Positions 16,988-26,744 of a DNA stretch of 64,000 nt are shown piece after piece. Positions within the stretch are counted from its first letter, which is position 1. Every line of letters begins with the position of its first letter. The stretch is from an uncultured bacterium (GTDB taxonomy: Bacteria > Bacteroidota > Bacteroidia > Bacteroidales > Bacteroidaceae): NCBI GenBank assembly GCA_905214795.1, contig CAJMNM010000001.1, positions 186,001-250,000 of the forward strand, in the 5' to 3' direction. The position numbers and the translations under genes were made by a program. Below the pieces are notes generated by a model. That model saw nothing but the letters and a program-made list of their open reading frames with translations. It had not been told where the DNA came from and made no database searches.

Positions 16988-19496
16988 TTACAGTCAATTC
17001 AAGTTCGGCTGTTTTCAGTCCCTTTGCCTTGACAACAACCTTAATCTTACCGGGTTTTCCGCTTTCCGCGATTATTCCGGTCATCTTTCCGCTGAACAGA
17101 TGCATTTTACGACTGGCAAAAGGTTCCAGACAAGTCGGGTCACCATTGGCACCGGCCTTATAATAACCATCACCTTTCACCGTCCATTCCACTTGAGGTG
17201 TAACATCCAGACAAGGCACACCGTTTCTGTCTGCCACACTGACTGTCACAAAAGCAAGGTCTTCGTCACGCAAACCGGAATTCAGCACACTCTTGTCTGA
17301 TGTCAGCACAAGCCGGTAAGGCTCACCCGCAGTACGGATTTCTGTCTCCATACATTTTTTACCATTTTCATCATAAGCCACAGCTTTTACGGTTCCCGGT
17401 TCATATCGGGTATCCATCCACATCAGACGATATCTGGTCTGCCGTGTCAGTTTCCGGGAAGCCACATCGTTTTCGGTGGTTCTCATTTCAATCGTAGTGT
17501 CTTTGGAACGCCGTCCCTGACTCTTTCCGTTAATAAACAATTCCACGGTCGGATAGCTGGAATAGACAAAAACCGGTGTCACCTCACCTTCCCGGCCTTC
17601 CCAGTTCCAATGCGGCAAAATATGCAAGGTTTCCTCCTTTTTATTCCACAAACTGCGATAAAGGTAATAACGGTCTTTCGGTAAATAAGCCAGATCGATA
17701 ATACCGAACAACGAAGAATGACTGGGCCAGTCACTATAATAAGGTGTAGGTTCTCCCAAATAATCAAATCCTGTCCAGACAAACTCACCCATATCGTACG
17801 GCAACGTTTCATAGCGGATGAAATTATCTTCTGGCAAATCGCTCCATGAACAATGTTCCAGGTCATACGACGAAGCCTGATGGTCTTCATATTTAGCCAT
17901 GGAACGCCGCATCACCGGAAACTTATAGATACCTCGCGAACTGACTGTAGATGCCGTTTCCGTTCCCAGTACCACCTGTTGCGGCAGTTTTTCATAAGCC
18001 ATTTCATATTTATGCGAACGATAATTAAATCCGGGAATATCTATCACAGCCGCCACATGCGAGTTAATGGCCGCTTCCACACGGTCCATGCCCATTGTAC
18101 AGGGGCGCGTAGGGTCCTCGCGGTGTACGATATCCTGCATCATCCGGCATAATTTACCGCCGACAGCCGTACCCTGATCCGGCACTTCATTACCCAGACA
18201 CCACATTACCACACTTGGCGAATTCCGATAACGACGTACCACATTCACCAAATCCTTTTCCACCCATTTTTTATAGTCTTTATGATATCCGTTAGCCATT
18301 TTTGACTTCTCCCATTCGTCAAATGTCTCCACCATCAGCAACATACTCATCTCGTCACAAGCCTGCACAAGCTCGGGCGAAGGCATATTATGCGAGGTAC
18401 GGTACGCATTGCTGCCCATATCTTTCAACAGTTTCAGCCTATAACGGATAGCCGACATATTCACCGCCGCCCCTAACGGTCCGAGATCGTGATGATTGCA
18501 GGTGCCGTGAAATACAAGTTTACGGCCATTAAGGAAAAAGCCCTCATCCGGTCTCACTTCTATGGTACGGATACCAAACCTTGTTGTATCGGCATCCGTC
18601 TGTACGCCCCGGTAAAAAACCTGTGTTTCTGCCATATAAAGATGCGGCGTATCACAATCCCACAACTGTGGATTGTCGACTACGAAATCCTGACAGACAA
18701 CGCCCTCATCATAATCAGAAAGACGACTGCTTTTCTCTCCCACCGTCTTACCCGAAGGATCTTTCAAAAGCGTTTTCATCTCAACACTCTCTGGTTCCAC
18801 ATCCTCCGGCAGAGTCAGTTCCGTACGGACCTCTACACGGGCAAACCGCGTCCTGACTACCGGTGTTGTCACTGTGGTTCCCCAAGTCTTTATTCCCACC
18901 TCACCGCTGACTACCAGATGCACATTACGATACAATCCGGCTCCGGGATACCACCTCGATGATTCCGGCAAATTCTCCAGCCGTACAGCCAGCACATTTT
19001 TGCTGCCAGCACGTAACAGACGGGTCACATCAAAATAGAACGAATTATAACCATAAGGCCAACAACCGGCCTCCTGACCGTTTACATAAACCTGCGCATG
19101 GCTCATTGCTCCGTCAAAAACCAATACGGCACGTTTGCCGGGACCGAAGTCGGGCGCTTCAAACGTAAGCCTGTACCATCCGGCCCCCACAAAAGGCAAT
19201 CCTCCCGTACGCCCGGCCTGCGACTGTGCTTCTTTCTGCCCGTCCTGCTCTATAGCCATAAACTGTTTGTCATTATTGACATCAAACGAACCATTAATAG
19301 CCCAGTCATGCGGCACCGACACCCTCTGCCACCTGCTGTCATCTGTCTCTGGCAAAGCAAACGATATTTCATCCTGCCTTGTAAAACGCCAACCGTCACG
19401 CAACAGATAAACCGTACGGGGAGCAGCCATTGCCATGACCGCAAACATACAGTATGCACCGCATACAGCCAGTAATCTTCTCAATTCTGTTTTCAT
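16983..19496 (-). CDS. secreted glycoside hydrolase family 2 (beta-galactosidase/glucuronidase type)
   Basis: An 837-residue exported enzyme with a signal peptide (about 1-24, ending VMAMAA-P). The GH2 layout is complete: sugar-binding jelly roll (about 28-200, VSVPHDWAINGSF and VYVNGQEAGCWPYGYNSF), immunoglobulin-like domain (205-310), TIM barrel (315-590, HGTCNHHDLG), then a DUF4982-like segment (about 625-700, FVYSSYPTVELFINGKSQG) and a C-terminal Ig-like domain. The acid/base is Glu437 in MWCLGNEVPD and the nucleophile Glu513 in LGTETAST. Substrate is probably a terminal beta-linked galactoside or glucuronide in the periplasm; the exact sugar cannot be read from sequence. It stands alone, with no SusCD nearby on its side. 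Confidence 0.88.
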   Translation of the reverse strand: MKTELRRLLAVCGAYCMFAVMAMAAPRTVYLLRDGWRFTRQDEISFALPETDDSRWQRVSVPHDWAINGSFDVNNDKQFMAIEQDGQKEAQSQAGRTGGLPFVGAGWYRLTFEAPDFGPGKRAVLVFDGAMSHAQVYVNGQEAGCWPYGYNSFYFDVTRLLRAGSKNVLAVRLENLPESSRWYPGAGLYRNVHLVVSGEVGIKTWGTTVTTPVVRTRFARVEVRTELTLPEDVEPESVEMKTLLKDPSGKTVGEKSSRLSDYDEGVVCQDFVVDNPQLWDCDTPHLYMAETQVFYRGVQTDADTTRFGIRTIEVRPDEGFFLNGRKLVFHGTCNHHDLGPLGAAVNMSAIRYRLKLLKDMGSNAYRTSHNMPSPELVQACDEMSMLLMVETFDEWEKSKMANGYHKDYKKWVEKDLVNVVRRYRNSPSVVMWCLGNEVPDQGTAVGGKLCRMMQDIVHREDPTRPCTMGMDRVEAAINSHVAAVIDIPGFNYRSHKYEMAYEKLPQQVVLGTETASTVSSRGIYKFPVMRRSMAKYEDHQASSYDLEHCSWSDLPEDNFIRYETLPYDMGEFVWTGFDYLGEPTPYYSDWPSHSSLFGIIDLAYLPKDRYYLYRSLWNKKEETLHILPHWNWEGREGEVTPVFVYSSYPTVELFINGKSQGRRSKDTTIEMRTTENDVASRKLTRQTRYRLMWMDTRYEPGTVKAVAYDENGKKCMETEIRTAGEPYRLVLTSDKSVLNSGLRDEDLAFVTVSVADRNGVPCLDVTPQVEWTVKGDGYYKAGANGDPTCLEPFASRKMHLFSGKMTGIIAESGKPGKIKVVVKAKGLKTAELELTVK

Positions 19497-19575
19497 TGTT
19501 TTCCAGATATTAGTATTCTATAAACATTACAGACCTTCTATACGCTTAATCACTGCCTTATACTTATATATAAGT

Positions 19576-19613
19576 TCGGGCAGACGCGGAATCATAAACT
19601 CCGGCCTGCCCGA
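19576..19613 (-). terminator. strong hairpin downstream of glmM
   Basis: An 8-bp perfect outer stem (TCGGGCAG/CTGCCCGA) with an inner GGA/TCC stem lies 34 bases past the glmM stop. The minus-strand tail is AACTTATATATAAG rather than a pure T-run, so it could be a terminator or an mRNA-stabilising hairpin. Confidence 0.4.
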
Positions 19614-19646
19614 TTGTATCAGATTTCAATATTCCACTCTTTGGAT

Positions 19647-21038
19647 TTACTTGGCAAAGCTGTAAACCACATCCATCACTTTCTTGCCAATCTCGTCAGC
19701 CTGTTCCATCGTGGCAGCCTCAGAATATACACGGATAATCGGTTCCGTATTACTCTTGCGAAGATGTACCCACTTATCGGGGAAGTCAATCTTCACTCCG
19801 TCAATGTCGTTGATTTCCTCATCTTTATACATTTCCTTCACTTTTTGCAAGATGGCGTCAACATCAGTCTCAGGGGTCAGGTCAATACGGTTTTTGGCTA
19901 TGAAATAAGGCGGATAAGTAGCACGTAGCTCGCTGGTTTTCATTCCCTTCTTAGCCAGATAGGTCAGAATCAGCGCAATGCCTACAAGCGCGTCACGTCC
20001 GTAATGGGCTTCCGGATAGATAACTCCGCCATTGCCTTCACCACCGATCACGGCGTTAACCTCTTTCATCTTGGTTACCACATTCACCTCGCCCACTGCT
20101 GCCGCATAGTACTCACATCCGTCATAGCTGCGGGTTACATCACGCAAGGCCCTCGTTGAACTCAAATTAGACACCGTATTACCCGGAGTGTGCTGCAACA
20201 CATAATCAGCAACAGTCACCAATGTATATTCCTCTCCATACATCGTACCATCCTCGCAGAACAAGGCCAGACGGTCCACGTCCGGGTCAACCACAAATGC
20301 AATATCATGACCACCCTTCTGCATCAGTGCCTTAATGTCACCCAAATTCTTCTCCAACGGTTCCGGATTATGCTGAAAATCGCCTGTCGGTTCTGTATAA
20401 AGGCCGGTCACCTGCTCAACACCAAGCTGCTCCAACAACTTAGGCAGAATAATGCCGCCTACCGAGTTCACACAGTCAATAGCCACCTTGAAATGAGCAT
20501 TACGGATAGCCTCCACATCAACCAGTTTCAGATTTTTCACCATGTCAATGTGTTTCTGGTCATAAGAATGGTCCTCACGATAATGTCCCAGATGATCTAC
20601 GTCCGCATATTCAAAGGCCTCCTCTTCAGCAATGCGCAACACCTCGTTTCCCTCTTCCTTGTTCAGAAACTCACCATGCTCATTAAGCAATTTAAGGGCA
20701 TTCCACATTCTCGGGTTATGTGAGGCAGTCAATATAATACCACCACATGCCTTTTCCATTGTCACGGCCAATTCGGTTGTCGGAGTTGAAGCCAGACCAA
20801 TATCCACCACATCAAAGCCCATCCCCATCAAGGTTCCGCAAACAACATTACGTACCATCTCACCTGAGATTCTTGCGTCGCGGCCTACCACAATCTTGCG
20901 TGTCTTAACTGTTGACGTTTTTTGAATCAGTGTGGCATAAGCTGATGTAAACTTAACAATATCCAAAGGATTAAGGGTATCACCGGCAGCACCGCCAATC
21001 GTGCCGCGAATACCGGAAATTGATTTTATCAGAGTCAT
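19647..21038 (-). CDS. glmM: phosphoglucosamine mutase
   Basis: GlmM converts glucosamine-6-phosphate to glucosamine-1-phosphate on the path to UDP-GlcNAc and peptidoglycan. The 463-residue protein has the alpha-D-phosphohexomutase layout: SISGIRGTIGG at the start, the phosphoserine loop TASHNPRMWN (Ser about 100), the Mg2+-binding DPDVDRLAL, the sugar-binding GEGNGGVIYP and the phosphate-binding RKSNTEPIIRVYSE. A phosphomannomutase/phosphoglucomutase role is an alternative within this family, but the GEGNGG loop favours glucosamine. I use the ATG at 21038: the longer start at 21107 would lie inside a promoter repeat. It is driven by a tandem repeat that supplies two promoters. Confidence 0.85.
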   Translation of the reverse strand: MTLIKSISGIRGTIGGAAGDTLNPLDIVKFTSAYATLIQKTSTVKTRKIVVGRDARISGEMVRNVVCGTLMGMGFDVVDIGLASTPTTELAVTMEKACGGIILTASHNPRMWNALKLLNEHGEFLNKEEGNEVLRIAEEEAFEYADVDHLGHYREDHSYDQKHIDMVKNLKLVDVEAIRNAHFKVAIDCVNSVGGIILPKLLEQLGVEQVTGLYTEPTGDFQHNPEPLEKNLGDIKALMQKGGHDIAFVVDPDVDRLALFCEDGTMYGEEYTLVTVADYVLQHTPGNTVSNLSSTRALRDVTRSYDGCEYYAAAVGEVNVVTKMKEVNAVIGGEGNGGVIYPEAHYGRDALVGIALILTYLAKKGMKTSELRATYPPYFIAKNRIDLTPETDVDAILQKVKEMYKDEEINDIDGVKIDFPDKWVHLRKSNTEPIIRVYSEAATMEQADEIGKKVMDVVYSFAK

Positions 21039-21066
21039 AAAATTCAGTTTATCTTTTACATTTATA

Positions 21067-21098
21067 CAAAGATAGTGAAAGGTGAGCGCAGAGACAAA
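21067..21098 (-). promoter_or_regulatory. proximal promoter of glmM (in repeat copy 1)
   Basis: Minus strand TTTG (21095-21098), 20 bases, TATCTTTG (21067-21074). It lies 29 bases before the glmM ATG. Confidence 0.8.
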
Positions 21099-21149
21099 TA
21101 AAAACATAGTTTTTAATTTGTACTATGCCGAACCGCATCCTAGCTTATC

Positions 21150-21181
21150 CAAAGATAGCGAAAGGTGAGCGCAAAGACAAA
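21150..21181 (-). promoter_or_regulatory. distal promoter of glmM (in repeat copy 2)
   Basis: Minus strand TTTG (21178-21181), 20 bases, TATCTTTG (21150-21157). Same spacing as the proximal copy. Confidence 0.65.
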
Positions 21182-21315
21182 AGAAAAATAAGTTTTTGTT
21201 TTGTCTTTTGACTGTCAGAACCTTGTTCTTATCCCAAAAACGCCATAAAATGTTCTATCTCTTCCATTTTGACATATTTTTAAAACAAAAAAAAGCGGGA
21301 TTGATTTTATTATGC

Positions 21316-21323
21316 TATTTTTG
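21316..21323 (+). promoter_or_regulatory. candidate -7 box for the MG2-domain gene
   Basis: TATTTTTG matches TAnnTTTG 21 bases before the ATG; no -33 box at standard spacing. Confidence 0.4.
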
Positions 21324-21344
21324 TACAAATTATTAATCTAACCC

Positions 21345-24248
21345 ATGAAAAGAACACTTTACATCATAATCTGCCTTTTTATTATCCTTATAAACAACCG
21401 ACCCATACACGCCCAATCAGAAACGTCACTTCCACAAGACGCAGCGGAATGGGCAAAACGCGCCGCACGTTTCGGCAAAGGACTGCCTCAAGAAAAGGTA
21501 TACCTGCACATGGATAACACCTGTTACTTTGTCGGCGACACCATTTGGTATAAAGGTTATGTCACCCGCACAGACAAAGGCTGCCTGACCAATCTCAGCA
21601 ATATTCTCTATGTAGAGCTGTTCACCCCCGACGGTTATCTGGTGGAACGGCAGCAACTGAAAATGGAGAATGGCAGCGCCCATGGTGCTTTTGCTCTCAA
21701 AGACTCCCTCTATGCCGGCTATTATGAACTTCGCGCTTACACCCGCTGGATGCTTAACTTCGGTGCTTTTGAGGCGCCACATGCCACGTGGTCCGAAAAG
21801 ATGTTCTACAATAAACAGATGGCTAAGGCTTTTTTCCGTGACTACGACAAACTTTACTCACGTGTTTTCCCCGTTTTCAATAAACCACAGAAAGCCGGTG
21901 AGTACAACAAATATATGACCGTCAGACCCTTACAGCGATACAATACGAGCAAAGACATGACTGATGCCGTTTGTTCGTTTTATCCTGAAGGCGGACGTCT
22001 CATCGCCGGCACCTCTCCGCGTATTGCATTCGAAATCAACACTAAGGAAGGCGAACATATCAATGGCGTTACACTGACCATTACAGACCGTGACGGAAAG
22101 AAAGTGACTGAAACAAAATCCGTTCACCGCGGACGGGGTTACTTCATTTTGCCCGACGTGGCATCCGACGGAAAATACAAAGCCACTTTTTATCAGGACG
22201 GAACCAAATATGAATTCAAATTACCGAAGCCCGAACCCGAAGGCTGTTGTCTTAAAGTGACTCAAAACGAGTCTGTTTTACAAATCAGTATTCTGTCCGG
22301 CAATCTGCCCGAAGGCGATATGCAGCACATGGGCTTACAAATTATGCATCAAGGTGTCGAATCGGTTTATAAAGACCTCAACATCAACGCCCGCAGCGAA
22401 ACTACCGTCGAAATTCCACTCAGTCAGTTGCCAACCGGTGTCAACCAGCTGACCCTGTTCGACGACAACGGACGTATCCATGCAGACCGTCTATGTTTCG
22501 TCAATAACCACGATTTTGATACTCCGGCACTGAACGTCAACGGCATCAAGGCACAATACGAACCGTTCGAGCCCGTCAACCTGCAATTGCAGCTGACTTC
22601 TCCTACGGACGGCAAAGCCAACCTCTCATTAGCCGTACGCGATAACGCTTCACACGAAGCATCATACGATAACGGTACCATCCTCACCGAGATGTTACTC
22701 TCCAGCGAACTGAAGGGATTCGTCGAGTCACCGGAATTCTATTTTGAACGTGACGACAGCCTGCACCGTTTTGCGCTCGATCTGCTGATGATGGTACAGG
22801 GATGGCGACGTTACAACTGGTCTGAAATGTCCGGAAAGGAACCTTTTGCCCTGACCTGGATGCCGGAAAAAAACCAGACCATAGCAGGCTGTGTCAACAA
22901 AGTCGTCTCACTTGAAGTCGACGAAGAATATGACAACGACGCCTTATGGGCCGAACGAGAAGAAACCCTGGCGTCCACTCTGTCACACGATGAGAAATCA
23001 GACAATCCGAACCGTAACGCCACCACTTACGAGACCCAGCCTTTCGGCTACTCTGAAGAAAGCGCCGCGCAGACACAGAATAAACAGCCCTACCATTCCC
23101 CGAACAGAAGCAACGAAACGTTTCAGGACCAGTTCGGTACGCAGCTCGGCAATCTGAAACGTGAGGTCAATGTACTCGCCACTTATACACAAGGCAAAGA
23201 CATTGTAGAACGACTGCAAAAGACAGAACAGGGTACATTTTATATGGAAACTCCCATATTTTATGACCACTGTTATCTGTTCCTGTCCGCGGCCGACACG
23301 ACAAAAACCGTGGACGACCTGATTAAAAGCCGGCAGAAAGACTTTACAGACGAAGAACAATATCCCGACTATTACGTCAAACTGAACCGCTTCTTCCCCA
23401 TCCTGATCAAAGACTACGATTACTATCGCGATGCCCTGCCCATAATTGCCGGACAGAAAAGCATCGAACCTTCCGACCAGTCCTTAACCCTGCGCACCGT
23501 TACCGTAAAAAGCAAACGTCACGGACGCCGCGAGATTGACTTCAGCAAACCCGCTCTGGTCATCGATGCCTACGAAGCGTTCAATCTGGCTGCCGACTAC
23601 GGTCTGAATGCAGGAACCTACGACTGGAAGAACTTTTCACGCCAGTTTGCCATGGCCATACTCAACGACATGGGTATGGAACGTCGCTACTTCATTCAGG
23701 AACGCTATGACGGACGGGCTGTCAACTTCAGACAGACTCAGACGAGTGCTATCGGCAAGACTATTAACGGCATTAACATCACATCCATTAAAGTACCCGA
23801 AACCAGCAAAGGCGGCAAGCAATATATTGACGCATTCCACAAACTGAAGAATCTGGAATACATCAAGCTCTATACATCATACGCTCCGCGCGAACGCGGC
23901 AACGACAAATACAGTCAGTCCAACCAGCCCGACCTGATTATCGACTACCGCCGTTTTGAAAACGACGGTTACCAACACACATACCGCGACCGCCGTTACG
24001 TATTGCAGGGATTCAATGTCTGTGAGGACTTTTACAATCCGGACTACAGTCAGAAGCCACTTCCCGGAACAACCGATTACCGCCGAACGCTGTACTGGAA
24101 TCCCAACGTAGAGTTCAACGCCGAGGGCCGGGCAGACATCCGGTTCTATAACAACGCCAAACCTACTGTTATCAATCTTGAGGCAGAAGGCATGACCGGC
24201 AGCGGCCGTCCACTCGTTTTAAAACAAACCGGCAACCAGCCACAATAA
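21345..24248 (+). CDS. large exported protein with alpha-2-macroglobulin MG2-like domain
   Basis: A 967-residue exported protein with a signal peptide (about 1-24, ending HAQ). Residues about 48-145 (QEKVYLHMDNTCYFVGDTIW, YKGYVTR, then YAGYYELRAYTRWMLNFG) match the MG2-like domain found in many uncharacterised Bacteroidetes surface proteins. Further beta-rich domains follow (about 195-460), then a low-complexity acidic/polar stretch (about 520-605), and a C-terminal region (about 690-960) with features of a truncated TonB-receptor plug (TLRTVTVKSKRHGRREIDFS). No thioester CxEQ motif is seen, so it is not a protease-trapping macroglobulin. Role unknown, presumably envelope-associated. nhaA starts 24 bases downstream and is probably co-transcribed. 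Confidence 0.65.
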   Translation: MKRTLYIIICLFIILINNRPIHAQSETSLPQDAAEWAKRAARFGKGLPQEKVYLHMDNTCYFVGDTIWYKGYVTRTDKGCLTNLSNILYVELFTPDGYLVERQQLKMENGSAHGAFALKDSLYAGYYELRAYTRWMLNFGAFEAPHATWSEKMFYNKQMAKAFFRDYDKLYSRVFPVFNKPQKAGEYNKYMTVRPLQRYNTSKDMTDAVCSFYPEGGRLIAGTSPRIAFEINTKEGEHINGVTLTITDRDGKKVTETKSVHRGRGYFILPDVASDGKYKATFYQDGTKYEFKLPKPEPEGCCLKVTQNESVLQISILSGNLPEGDMQHMGLQIMHQGVESVYKDLNINARSETTVEIPLSQLPTGVNQLTLFDDNGRIHADRLCFVNNHDFDTPALNVNGIKAQYEPFEPVNLQLQLTSPTDGKANLSLAVRDNASHEASYDNGTILTEMLLSSELKGFVESPEFYFERDDSLHRFALDLLMMVQGWRRYNWSEMSGKEPFALTWMPEKNQTIAGCVNKVVSLEVDEEYDNDALWAEREETLASTLSHDEKSDNPNRNATTYETQPFGYSEESAAQTQNKQPYHSPNRSNETFQDQFGTQLGNLKREVNVLATYTQGKDIVERLQKTEQGTFYMETPIFYDHCYLFLSAADTTKTVDDLIKSRQKDFTDEEQYPDYYVKLNRFFPILIKDYDYYRDALPIIAGQKSIEPSDQSLTLRTVTVKSKRHGRREIDFSKPALVIDAYEAFNLAADYGLNAGTYDWKNFSRQFAMAILNDMGMERRYFIQERYDGRAVNFRQTQTSAIGKTINGINITSIKVPETSKGGKQYIDAFHKLKNLEYIKLYTSYAPRERGNDKYSQSNQPDLIIDYRRFENDGYQHTYRDRRYVLQGFNVCEDFYNPDYSQKPLPGTTDYRRTLYWNPNVEFNAEGRADIRFYNNAKPTVINLEAEGMTGSGRPLVLKQTGNQPQ

Positions 24249-24272
24249 ACAAAAACTTTAAATCTGTCAGAC

Positions 24273-25607
24273 ATGAGAAACTATGCATTTTTGGGAACAT
24301 TGAAAAAGTATGTCAATGCCAGCGCCATACTTATTTTTGTCACTGTTGCGGCCCTCATCGTAGCCAACAGCGGATGGGGCGATGCCTATCGTAAAATGTG
24401 GGACTGGCCTGTCAGCCTGTCCATCGGCAAATTTAATCTGTTCAGCCACAACGCTGTGCAGTTATCACTGATGGATGTCATCAACGATTTTCTGATGGCC
24501 ATATTCTTCTTTTCAGTGGGTCTTGAAATTAAACGTGAAATACTTGTGGGCGAACTGTCGTCACTGAAAAAAGCCCTGCTCCCCATCATTGGGGCCTGTG
24601 GTGGTATGTTGCTTCCGGTGGTCATCTTCTATCTCATCTGTCCCGACAATCCGGAAATGTTACGGGGTACAGCCATCCCTATGGCTACAGACATCGCATT
24701 TTCATTAGGCGTACTGTCCATCTTCGGACAACGGGTGCCGGCCAGCCTGAAAATATTCCTTGCCACTCTGGCTGTAGCCGACGACCTTGGCGGTATTATC
24801 GTTATTGCCATATTCTATTCTTCCGAGCTGCACCTTATTTATCTGCTCTATGCGGCGGGACTGCTGGCTCTTCTGTTATGCGGAAATCTGTTGCACATCC
24901 GTGCCAAAACATTCTATCTTAGTATAGGTGTCATAGTCTGGTATCTGTTCCTTAACTCAGGCATACATTCTACAATAGCCGGCGTAGCTGTAGCATTCTG
25001 CATTCCTGCACGCCCGCATGCCACTGCCCTGTATTACGTCAACGCCATTAAACGCAAGTTGAGACGCTTCCCTACAGACGAAGGTACGCTGAGCAAACAC
25101 GGAACATGCATACTCTCCAACAACCAGATTTATCTGTTGAAAAGTATCGAATCGGCCTCCGACCGCATCATCAGTCCGTTGCAGTCACTTGAAGACTCAT
25201 TGCAAAACCCCATCAATTACTTTGTCATTCCGCTTTTTGCTTTTGCCAATGCGGGCATCAATCTTGAGGGTATGCACATCGGCAGTCTGTTCAGCGGCAT
25301 CAGTCTGGCTGTACTTCTCGGTCTGGTAATAGGAAAATTTGTCGGCATATTCTCATTCTCGTGGTTAGCCATAAAATGTCGCCTGGTATCAATGCCCGAA
25401 GGCACAAACTGGCGCAGCTTCGCCAGTGTATGCATGCTGGGCGGAATCGGCTTCACCGTTTCCATGTTCATTGCAGATTTGTCTTATTATTCATTGGGCG
25501 ATATCGGCATGACCTATCTCAATGAAGCCAAACTGGGTATTCTGGGCGGCTCGATAATAGCCGGTCTGACAGGTATTATCCTGCTCCATCGTAATCTGCC
25601 CAAATAA
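24273..25607 (+). CDS. nhaA: Na+/H+ antiporter NhaA
   Basis: NhaA exchanges sodium for protons across the inner membrane, keeping internal pH and sodium in range. The 444-residue protein has about eleven or twelve hydrophobic helices. It carries the family signatures FFFSVGLEIKREILVGELS, PMATDIAFSLGVL (discontinuous helix 4) and LAVADDLGGIIVIAIFYSSE, in which the paired aspartates bind the ion. There is a cytoplasmic loop at about 245-300, longer than in E. coli NhaA (388 aa); such insertions are common in Bacteroidetes. It ends 54 bases before a very strong terminator. Confidence 0.95.
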   Translation: MRNYAFLGTLKKYVNASAILIFVTVAALIVANSGWGDAYRKMWDWPVSLSIGKFNLFSHNAVQLSLMDVINDFLMAIFFFSVGLEIKREILVGELSSLKKALLPIIGACGGMLLPVVIFYLICPDNPEMLRGTAIPMATDIAFSLGVLSIFGQRVPASLKIFLATLAVADDLGGIIVIAIFYSSELHLIYLLYAAGLLALLLCGNLLHIRAKTFYLSIGVIVWYLFLNSGIHSTIAGVAVAFCIPARPHATALYYVNAIKRKLRRFPTDEGTLSKHGTCILSNNQIYLLKSIESASDRIISPLQSLEDSLQNPINYFVIPLFAFANAGINLEGMHIGSLFSGISLAVLLGLVIGKFVGIFSFSWLAIKCRLVSMPEGTNWRSFASVCMLGGIGFTVSMFIADLSYYSLGDIGMTYLNEAKLGILGGSIIAGLTGIILLHRNLPK

Positions 25608-25660
25608 AAGTTACAATTACCAAACAGCGCGAATCCGATACAACAATCATCAGACAACAG

Positions 25661-25705
25661 GCAGCCCGCCATTGAGACGCAATGTCTCAATGGCGGGCTG
25701 CTTTT
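25661..25705 (+). terminator. terminator after nhaA
   Basis: A perfect 18-bp stem (25661-25678 with 25684-25701) and a 5-base loop, followed by TTTT. One of the strongest hairpins in the window. Confidence 0.9.
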
Positions 25706-26590
25706 CAATGAAATAATATTGCAGAAAGAACGCTATATGCTGGGCTATACTTATGCCATGTTTCCCATCCCAACATATACATAATTCTTTTTTAAGACTA
25801 TAATTCTATTATTACAACATTCATAAATCAATGTTTGAGATACTACGTTTCTTTATTCAATACTTGATTTCATCTTACGACAAATATATGAAAAAGATTA
25901 TAGAATTCGTTGATATTCGTAATCAAGATATGTTAAGACGATATGGGTGACGAAAATAATCTTTAAGTAATTGTGACATCACTTTTCGTATGACTGATTT
26001 TTTAATACTCCTTTACTACGGAGTTTGCAATAAAAACAGGAAACAGTCGGTTCCCGTCTCATTAACCGTTTCAATCAAGGCGCTTTTCTTGAGCGGAAGC
26101 CTTTTGGTCATATGCAACTGTGGATTTTTCATCGTGTCTATAACCGGCCTTATGTTGAAAATTCATCTGTTTTATACAAGATAAATCAAAAAAGCATGAT
26201 ATAGAATGTAAAATATTCAGTTTTTCCGTCTTAACAACCGACTTTGCTGTAACCAGAGTTTTCTTTGTATAGGCTACCCGGTTTATCTTGCAACAGACTA
26301 GCCCTGATGATAAATAACGCTCTTTTGACCTGCATTGAAAATTCTATACATTCCATTTTATCTCTCCGTCAGAACAAACGGAAATAACGGACAACAAAAG
26401 CCGAAAAACGTCCACGGTTGGAAATTGTTTTGTAAGCGTGGACAAATAATCTGCAACCGTATCCGTTTTTCAAAAAGTAAACAAAACAACAATACAATCA
26501 GAAATAAAACAATCAATATCAGTATATTGCAGACAAGCATGTACTGTTTTTTCTGTATTTTGATTTTTGGAGTCTGATTTTTTGCGTTTC

Positions 26591-26744
26591 AAAACGCATA
26601 CGGTCGCGAATTTTTTTCCATACGGTTACGAATTTCATCCTGTACGGTTACGAATATTTTTCCGCACGGTTACGGTGACAGCCGTAACAGTATCGAATGA
26701 AATTTACGCACGGTTACGGGAAAATTCGTAACCGTATGCGTTTT
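26591..26744. repeat. 22-bp-periodic repeat array inside a 24-bp inverted repeat
   Basis: The word CGGT(T/C)(A/G)CG starts at 26601, 26623, 26645, 26667 and again at 26711, so spacings are exactly 22, 22, 22 and 44. The consensus unit is about CGGTTACGAATTTTTTTCCATA. The ends (26591-26614 and 26721-26744) are inverted copies matching at 22 of 24 positions. A smaller perfect dyad (GTTACGG/CCGTAAC, 26669-26688) sits near the centre. No coding potential. The 22-bp phasing is about two helix turns, as expected for cooperative protein binding. Confidence 0.85.

Larger units (their letters stand above)
21067..21235 (-). repeat. tandem pair of ~83-bp promoter-bearing repeats upstream of glmM
   Basis: Two head-to-tail copies (21067-21149 and 21150-about 21235, period 83) share the core AAAGGTGAGCGCA(G/A)AGACAAA and a TTCTTATC/TAGCTTATCC-type end. 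The second copy is more diverged. The same unit occurs twice more at 58757-58928. Read on the minus strand each copy contains TTTGTCT...TCACCTTTC.CTATCTTTG, a complete Bacteroidetes promoter. Confidence 0.85.

Noticed and set aside
25661..25705. Attachment site or transposon end (18-bp perfect inverted repeat)
   Set aside because: Position just after nhaA, short loop and T-run make it an ordinary terminator.
25990..26184. Small membrane protein gene of 64 codons
   Set aside because: Hydrophobic by AT-rich composition only, with no consensus promoter or family likeness.
26591..26744. CRISPR array
   Set aside because: The 22-base units have no separate spacers of 30 or more bases, the repeats are degenerate, and no cas gene is present.
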